A stretch of DNA of 64,000 nt from Apostichopus japonicus. Its lineage: Eukaryota; Echinodermata; Holothuroidea; Aspidochirotida; Stichopodidae. Positions 58,465 to 64,000 of the stretch are shown here, one piece after another. Position 1 is the stretch's first letter. Each line of letters begins with the position of its first letter. A program made the position numbers and the translations under genes. The notes below the pieces were generated by a model that saw nothing but the letters and a program-made list of their open reading frames with translations, did no database searches and was not told where the DNA came from. The DNA lies in the NCBI RefSeq assembly GCF_037975245.1, contig NC_092570.1, forward strand, positions 9,695,501 to 9,759,500, written 5' to 3'.

Positions 58465-59005
58465 ACAGGTATACAGGAACGCTACATTGTATACATTTGT
58501 GGTTGAGTGAGAGATTTCTGTTTGTGGGTTTTCAGTTGGGTTTTTGGTGGTTGTTTTACAGACTGGGATTGTTTTTGGTTCTGTTGACCTTTGGTCAGTG
58601 TCCGTTTTCTTTGCACGTAAAAAAGCAGGTATACAGGAATGTACAACTTATAAGTTGTACATTGTGTAAGTGTGGGGGTTAGGGGGTTAGGTGTTGGGGT
58701 TTGTGTGGTCGTTACATAATATGAGGTGGTGGGGTTTATTCTGTTTGTGGTTTGGAGTTTGGCTTTTTGGGGCTGGTTTGTAGTGATTTATTGTTTTGGT
58801 TCTGTTGGCCTTTGGGTCCGTGTCCTTTTTTCGTCACGTTAAACGCTACGTTATATACATATGTGGGTAAGTGGTAGATTTCTGTTTGCGGGTTTCAGTT
58901 GGGTTTTTGGTGGTTGTTATACAGACTGGGATTGTTTTTGGTTCTGTTGACCTTTGGTCCGTGTCCGTTTTCTTTGCACGTAAAAAGCACATTGTGTAAG
59001 TGTGA
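58465..59005 (+). repeat. three imperfect G/T-rich tandem units
   Basis: Blocks TTGGGTTTTTGGTGGTTGTT, ACTGGGATTGTTTTTGGTTC and GTCCGTTTTCTTTGCACGTA occur at 58530-58620 and 58894-58983, with a weaker unit between. 58641-58660 is a perfect 20-bp palindrome. The G/T bias of one strand is striking. Confidence 0.8.
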
Positions 59006-59889
59006 TATAATTTCAACGAAAGAGTTTGCATTAAAGTGAAGTAAAGGAAATTCGAGCAAGTTGTAAATCTTTGGGTTTATTAGAGACGGGGTCTGTTGTC
59101 TTCTTTGTGATAGGTTGTTCTATGCGGTTATACGGTTTAGTGTGTCCTAAATTAAAAGGTAGCAGCAAAATGATTTGACCAGTGAGTGGTTAGAACTTCC
59201 TCCTGATCTAAAGATTATTTTCCTTTGCGAAGAACTCACATTGAGTTGGTTATTTGTATCTAATTAACTCGTAAAAGTGTAACGTAAAAATGTCTCAGTG
59301 GTAATTATTGTGATCTACGTACTAATATTAAAGAAAGAATGTTTGTGTGTGTGTGTGGGGAGGGGGGGGGGTGGTAAGAGAAGGAAGAATTGGCCAATGA
59401 AGACTAATGAGGATGTAGCGTACTAAAAGCGTCTGTCCTGCTCAGAGTCAGTTGGTGTACTTCATCGACCACACATAGTAAAGGTTATGTTTGAGACAAA
59501 CGGTGACGACTGTTTTAAATTGCGGCTATAACAAAATAATTCAATATAGTAAATGCTTTCCTAATATTCATTCCCAAATTGGGACAGACATACTAATCTA
59601 CATATTGACAAACAAAGTCCGATCATTGTACACTTATTTATCCTCTGCATGTGTCTACATTATCATGGTTTACGATATTCTTCGTGAAAAGAAAAAGTTT
59701 GAATGTGTGTTATTTCGTATATAGTTATATATATAGTCTGTTAGTAGAAGCCAAAACCAATTGCTGCAAAAGTGAAAAACAATTAACTCTTTTGAAACTG
59801 ATAAAACTGCAGGATATATGCTCACTCTGTTGTAGTGATAAATGAACATTAATATTTTCATGGTAAATTAATTTTTGAAAGGATTTAAA
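59006..59889. other. intergenic, nothing recognised
   Basis: A (GT)n/poly-G tract is at about 59343-59370. No gene could be supported. Confidence 0.4.
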
Positions 59890-60650
59890 GGAACGCTATC
59901 TATACACAACAACATACACAACTACATTAAATCCTCACTGTTACTTTTAAGAAGGTACGAGAAGTGCTTTAAGTGATTAATAAAACAGACATCCTGGAAT
60001 ACTATTTTTTTTTTGAGTCTGTGCCCCCCCCCCCCTCTCCTCCTCGTAGGTGAGAGGGATTTGAATGTGAAATTTGGGCATTTTGCCGTACATGCCCACA
60101 CTAAACTTTTTAAAATTAGATCTCCTAGTAGAATTGTATTTTTGTTAGAACATTTTTTTATTATATCAGTTGATCAAGGGCGGCGGAACCGGGGGGCACG
60201 TGCCCCCCCACTTTTCCTCAGGTTAAAAATGTGCCCTTTTTCTACATAAAAATTGAGGTGTCTCAAGTTAGCAAGAGGCCAGGGAACCAGAATGAACACA
60301 CGCTATCTATACACAACAAAGGATTTGCAAAGGTAAGTATTTCAGACTGTCGGCATGGTCAATGCTGCACTATTATAAAGAAACAATCTGTTTGCATCAA
60401 TCTTAAATATTCCAAACTTATTATTGCCTAAATGGTCGCAGTTAGGGGGAGGGTCTACATTAAATCCTCACTGTTACTTTTAAGAAGGTACGAGAAGTGC
60501 TTTAAGTGATTAATAAAACAGACATCCTGGAATACTATTTTTTTTTGAGTCTGTGCCCCCCCCCCTCTCCTCCTCGTAGGTGAGAGGGATTTGAATGTGA
60601 AATTTGGGCATTTTGCCATACATGCCCACACTAAACTTTTTAAAATTGGT
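59890..60650 (+). repeat. direct duplication of about 200 bp
   Basis: 59925-60117 and 60455-60647 are nearly identical, with AAATCCTCACTGTTACTTTT through ATTTGGGCATTTTGCC and on to ACTAAACTTTTTAAAATT. The flanking ACGCTATCTATACACAACAA also recurs (59893 and 60300), and the second copy carries about 130 extra bp before the duplicated block. Confidence 0.93.
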
Positions 60651-61073
60651 ATTTGGACATTATTATATGAGTCCCCGTCATTTCCCGTATGTTGTATGTA
60701 TGAACTTGAAATTTTAGGTCATGATTGAAGATGATAACCTTAAGTATATCATCACTGAAATTGCACGAATGTAGCTTACACGCAAACATGACGTAATAAC
60801 ACATATGATAAGTTTTGCCTAAATTTGAAAGACAAGTTGGGTAGAAGAGGCGGATTAACTTACAAAAATTATCTAAAAGTAGAGATGCTAATACATTACC
60901 ATGACCATTTGTGAATAGAGAAATTCATACGCGTTCCAACGATATCCCATTTGATTGATTTACACTTGAATAAAAGGTAGAAAATACTCGTCAAAAAAGG
61001 CGAAATTTTGCGATGTTTACTCTGTAATTTTGTACAGGGACTCCTTGTGGTTAGGGTTAGGCCGTAAGTAGTT
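60651..61073. other. intergenic, nothing recognised
   Basis: No exon, RNA gene or repeat boundary identified. Confidence 0.4.
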
Positions 61074-61340
61074 AAAAGAATAGTCCAGGTCAAACTTTCT
61101 CTTATATATGTTAAAGAGGAACATAGAGTCTAAGCATTCTGGTGAAATTTGCATTCAAATCCTATGTACCGTTTTTGAGATATTGACAGTTGAAATTATC
61201 TGATACTCTTCCAAAGTGAACTTGAAGCAAAAAGGTGCCAGTCATAGTTGCACACTGACAAATAATTTTTATTTATTTTTTTTTTCAGTCTATTGATTTG
61301 ACCTTGGATTGGATAGGGTTACTAGTTTGTCAAAAAGAGG
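61074..61340 (+). mobile_element. TTAA foldback element, one-armed copy
   Basis: Starts TTAAAAGAATAGTCCAGGTC and follows 8090-8330 through GTTGCACACTGACAAATAAT and GGATTGGATAGGGTTACTAG. Similarity fades after about 61380 and no second arm is found, so the copy is truncated. Confidence 0.8.
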
Positions 61341-61380
61341 TGTGAAGTTTACAAAATATCAATTGAATACTTATGGTACA

Positions 61381-62811
61381 TTAAATCAAATAAAAGGAGT
61401 ATACCCCTGTTCGACCTCGCAAGAGGTCCTACGGGGGATAATATTTAAAGACCAACTATGGAGACAAATGGGGGGGGGGGGGGGGTCCATTAATTTGGGA
61501 GTTAACATACCCATAATCAACATGTGTAAAAAATAATCTTCGAAAACATACTATAACCCATCAAAAAAGACCACGAAAATGGATATTTTGGGTAGTCACG
61601 TGTCATGAACCTCTGGAATGTCTGAAAACAGAGATTGACCCAAAGAAGCCTCTGGTCACCGTGTGACGTCATTGTTTGTATACCGCGAAAATCAAACGCT
61701 GATATAGGCACTGTTTATACACAGATAGCGAGCAATTGTACTGTATTTGACTTCCAATTTCGAGCGTTTGAAAAGCTGTTAGCTTAAAGCAAGAACATAT
61801 AAAGGTAAACAAATGGTTTTAAGACAATTTTAGGAAGAAAAGTTAGTTAAATTGGTTATTTTATTAGCAAAATTTCCACTCAAATGGAAGCATCTTTTAC
61901 ATAGCGGAGCGTTAATAGGTCCGTACGGTACAATATACTGTAGAACATGCAAGCCGCTTGGCGATTCCGTAATACAATTTCGCAAGATACCGAAAACTGA
62001 ACAGAAGAATAGACCTAAAAGATGCCTCATGCGTTATATGTGACGGGAAAATGGCTTACGTTACTGTCAACGAATTACCAAAAAGACACTAAACGTAATC
62101 GAACAACTACGAGAAGACGCTGACCCGAATCGACCAGGGTAGCATATACATGACTAAGCTTCAGCTGAACATAGTACTTACTCGTTTTAATATCCAAAAG
62201 TACAAACACAGAAAAAGTATCCTTTCAATAAACAAAATTTAGCAGTGAATATCCAAATCCACGTTTCTCGTTCAATCCTGGGCGAAATACTATGGTGACT
62301 CTGTGTAATTCCATAGAGTTAGGTCTAGTTGAAACAGGCCTTGACCAGTAACATCCCACAATCACAAGACAGTCACTAACGAAATAAAACGTCCGATCGC
62401 AACATAGAACCGTTTTTATTCAACTCCTTGGACCACAGATGCCGGAATAAACACAACGGACAAGATAACACAATGTATCACGAACTCACGATACTGGAAT
62501 ACAACAAATGAAATAGATAAATGCGATGAAATCCTAACATGACTATTTACATATGATGTGATTTGTAACTCACTACATATACTAACAATGCTACACTAGG
62601 CACGGTATATACACGGTCATCTCTTACAGTAAATATTATACTGTCAATTGCGTGATATAATGTTACATGTAAGGACGTCCAGAGCTTGATTACGAGGAGA
62701 CTTGAAAGGGTCAATTTCACATTAGCTATGTCCGATACAGCTATCGACAGTATATAATTTTCGCAGAATGAGACATTTACAGCATACACAGAGGCAGGGT
62801 CATGCACGTGG
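61381..62811. other. intergenic, nothing certain
   Basis: 61404-61438 can fold as a hairpin (GACCTC-GCAA-GAGGTC inside CCCC/GGGG). Short open frames lack recognisable domains. Confidence 0.35.
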
Positions 62812-62986
62812 ACTCATGGGCATGAGATACTCCGGGTGCTGAAAATCTTTCCGCGTGGATCTCACAAAATTGATCCAAAGTCTGCGGCGTTTTACGTCGG
62901 TTCTTTTTACTCGGAAATCTAAGAAAGCTGATGCTTTTGTTGGGTGACGTATAACTGCAACCTCCAACAACACAGAATTGTGGCAT
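62812..62986 (-). pseudogene. THAP zinc-finger fragment, frameshifted
   Basis: From the ATG at 62986 one frame reads MPQFCVVGGC, then SISFLRFPSK, the N-terminal signature of the C2CH THAP DNA-binding domain. The next part of the domain, KRRRLWINFVRSTRKDF, is in another frame (about 62912-62850), so a frameshift lies near 62915. The closing Cys-x2-His was not found; it may be on a missing exon or lost. THAP domains occur in host transcription factors and P-element transposases. No transposase domain follows. Confidence 0.75.
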
Positions 62987-63304
62987 TTCGGGGGAAAGGA
63001 GTAATATCGATGATGTTTTTGGCAGCTCAGGTATACAACTTTACACACTAAAAGTATTGTTATGAGTGAGGTATACAAACAGTGACGTCACATGGTCACC
63101 TGATGTCTTCGGAATGTTTCAGGAATGTCTGAAATAGGTTTCATAAAAAGCTGACTTTTCTTCCCATTTTTCACGTATTTAACGTCCGAAATTGGTAAAG
63201 TTAATTACAGCAATGTAATTGGAGTGAGTTAAGGATTACATATATGCAAAATGGTGGGATTTTATGTTCATCGAAAAGTCTCCATAGTTGGTTTGTAGAA
63301 TAGA
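62987..63304. other. intergenic, nothing recognised
   Basis: Sequence between the THAP fragment and the LINE tail; no features identified. Confidence 0.4.
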
Positions 63305-64000
63305 CACTTTTTTTCTCTTTTTTTTCTAGGGAAAGTTGTCTTTTATTCAAACAGGGAGATGCTGAGAAGTGAAGTAATGTTCAATTAACATTGTAAAGAA
63401 GCCATAAATAAGAGGTCGGAACTGAAGAGCCTAGGTAGGGATTTCTAAAGGGGAAGGAATTTCTAAGTAAATGGGATTTAAAGACAGAGCGGTTTCTATT
63501 ATTTGGGTCGTAATTGGTTGCTATGTAGTTGGAGTTTTTGAATTGTACTTAGTGTACCTGGAATTTGGGGGCTAGACCCACTTAGGAAATGGACTTTCTA
63601 TAGGGATGAGGCTTTAAGTGAGAAGTTTGAATACAGAGATTTGGTAGTTATTTCGGAAGTAAGTTAATGCTACATTATGTTTCAATAGGAGTTTGTTGAT
63701 CATTGGATCATTCTCTAGGTTGTTTTTATATAGTCTGGTATTAAATTCTACGAGTAGGGTGAATAAAGATTTTGTTTCCTCCGAGGAGAACGTGAGAGGT
63801 AGCTATAGCCTATAAGAAGGGATATTTAGGGCAAGTCGGTAAGCTGTGGTGTGGATTCTATTTAAATTTTGCTTATTGGAATTTGAAATGGTAAGCAAAG
63901 AGATGCTTCCGTAACTGAGAATTGGTTTTATTTTGGAATTGTAGATTTGGATAGTGGTTTTCGCAAGAAATTATACTTGTGTGAGAGGATTTGGATGTAT
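63305..64000 (-). mobile_element. LINE 3' end (reverse transcriptase C-terminus), cut by window edge
   Basis: On the minus strand IYNSKIKPILSYGSISLL, then NLNRIHTTAYRLALNIPSYR, is the C-terminal reverse-transcriptase region of a non-LTR retrotransposon. An in-frame TAG at 63803-63805 is followed by further in-frame sequence (FNTRLYKNNLEND), so the copy is broken. An AATAAA at 63347-63342 and an A-rich tail at about 63329-63310 mark the 3' end. The clade is not certain. Confidence 0.8.

Overview
This window looks like animal nuclear DNA, most likely from a marine invertebrate deuterostome (an echinoderm such as a sea cucumber or sea urchin is my best guess). The reasons are spliced genes with GT-AG introns, animal-type gene families (arylacetamide deacetylase-like hydrolase, PLAT-lipoxygenase, THAP domain), tRNA-derived SINEs, LINE reverse-transcriptase tails, hAT-type MITEs and long (TA)n microsatellites. 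The species is an inference and was not checked by any search.

Layout. 0-4 kb holds repeats only. 4.2-5.7 kb is an inverted-repeat element filled with a minisatellite. 6.0-9.7 kb is a four-exon AADAC/NCEH1-like serine hydrolase gene on the minus strand whose splice phases all fit (421 aa); a TTAA-flanked foldback element lies in its first intron. 10-20 kb is intergenic, with two hAT-type MITEs that have 8-bp target duplications, a copy of a dispersed repeat, and five copies of a 228-bp tandem repeat. 21.2-23.2 kb is an apparently intronless, catalytically complete PLAT-lipoxygenase gene on the minus strand, with a TATA box and a possibly acylated N terminus. 23.6-42 kb is repeat-dominated: another hAT MITE, dispersed repeats rich in AGGTCA half-sites, GTGGGACC-containing arrays, SINEs, a 10-kb gene-free block, and a tandemly duplicated 0.92-kb unit split by a probable solo LTR.

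42.7-52.6 kb carries the most informative structure. It is a five-exon gene of the integrase-core (DDE/rve-like) family that keeps its splice sites and phases but has a nonsense codon, frameshifts and a lost catalytic Asp. Its fourth exon is split by a 4.48-kb DNA transposon with CACTG termini. Removing the insert and one duplicated TA restores the reading frame exactly. The transposon has clustered GACTAA/TTAGTC subterminal motifs and a roughly 1.2-kb internal inverted repeat. A LINE 3' fragment and two near-perfect hairpins lie in this gene's second intron.

52.6-64 kb is intergenic: SINE and hAT fragments, (TA)n tracts, nested palindromes, direct duplications, a frameshifted THAP-domain fragment, and the 3' end of another LINE running off the window. 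Most short open frames here are artefacts of microsatellites or of repeats whose unit length is a multiple of three. Nothing links the two intact genes in a pathway beyond both being lipid-related enzymes.
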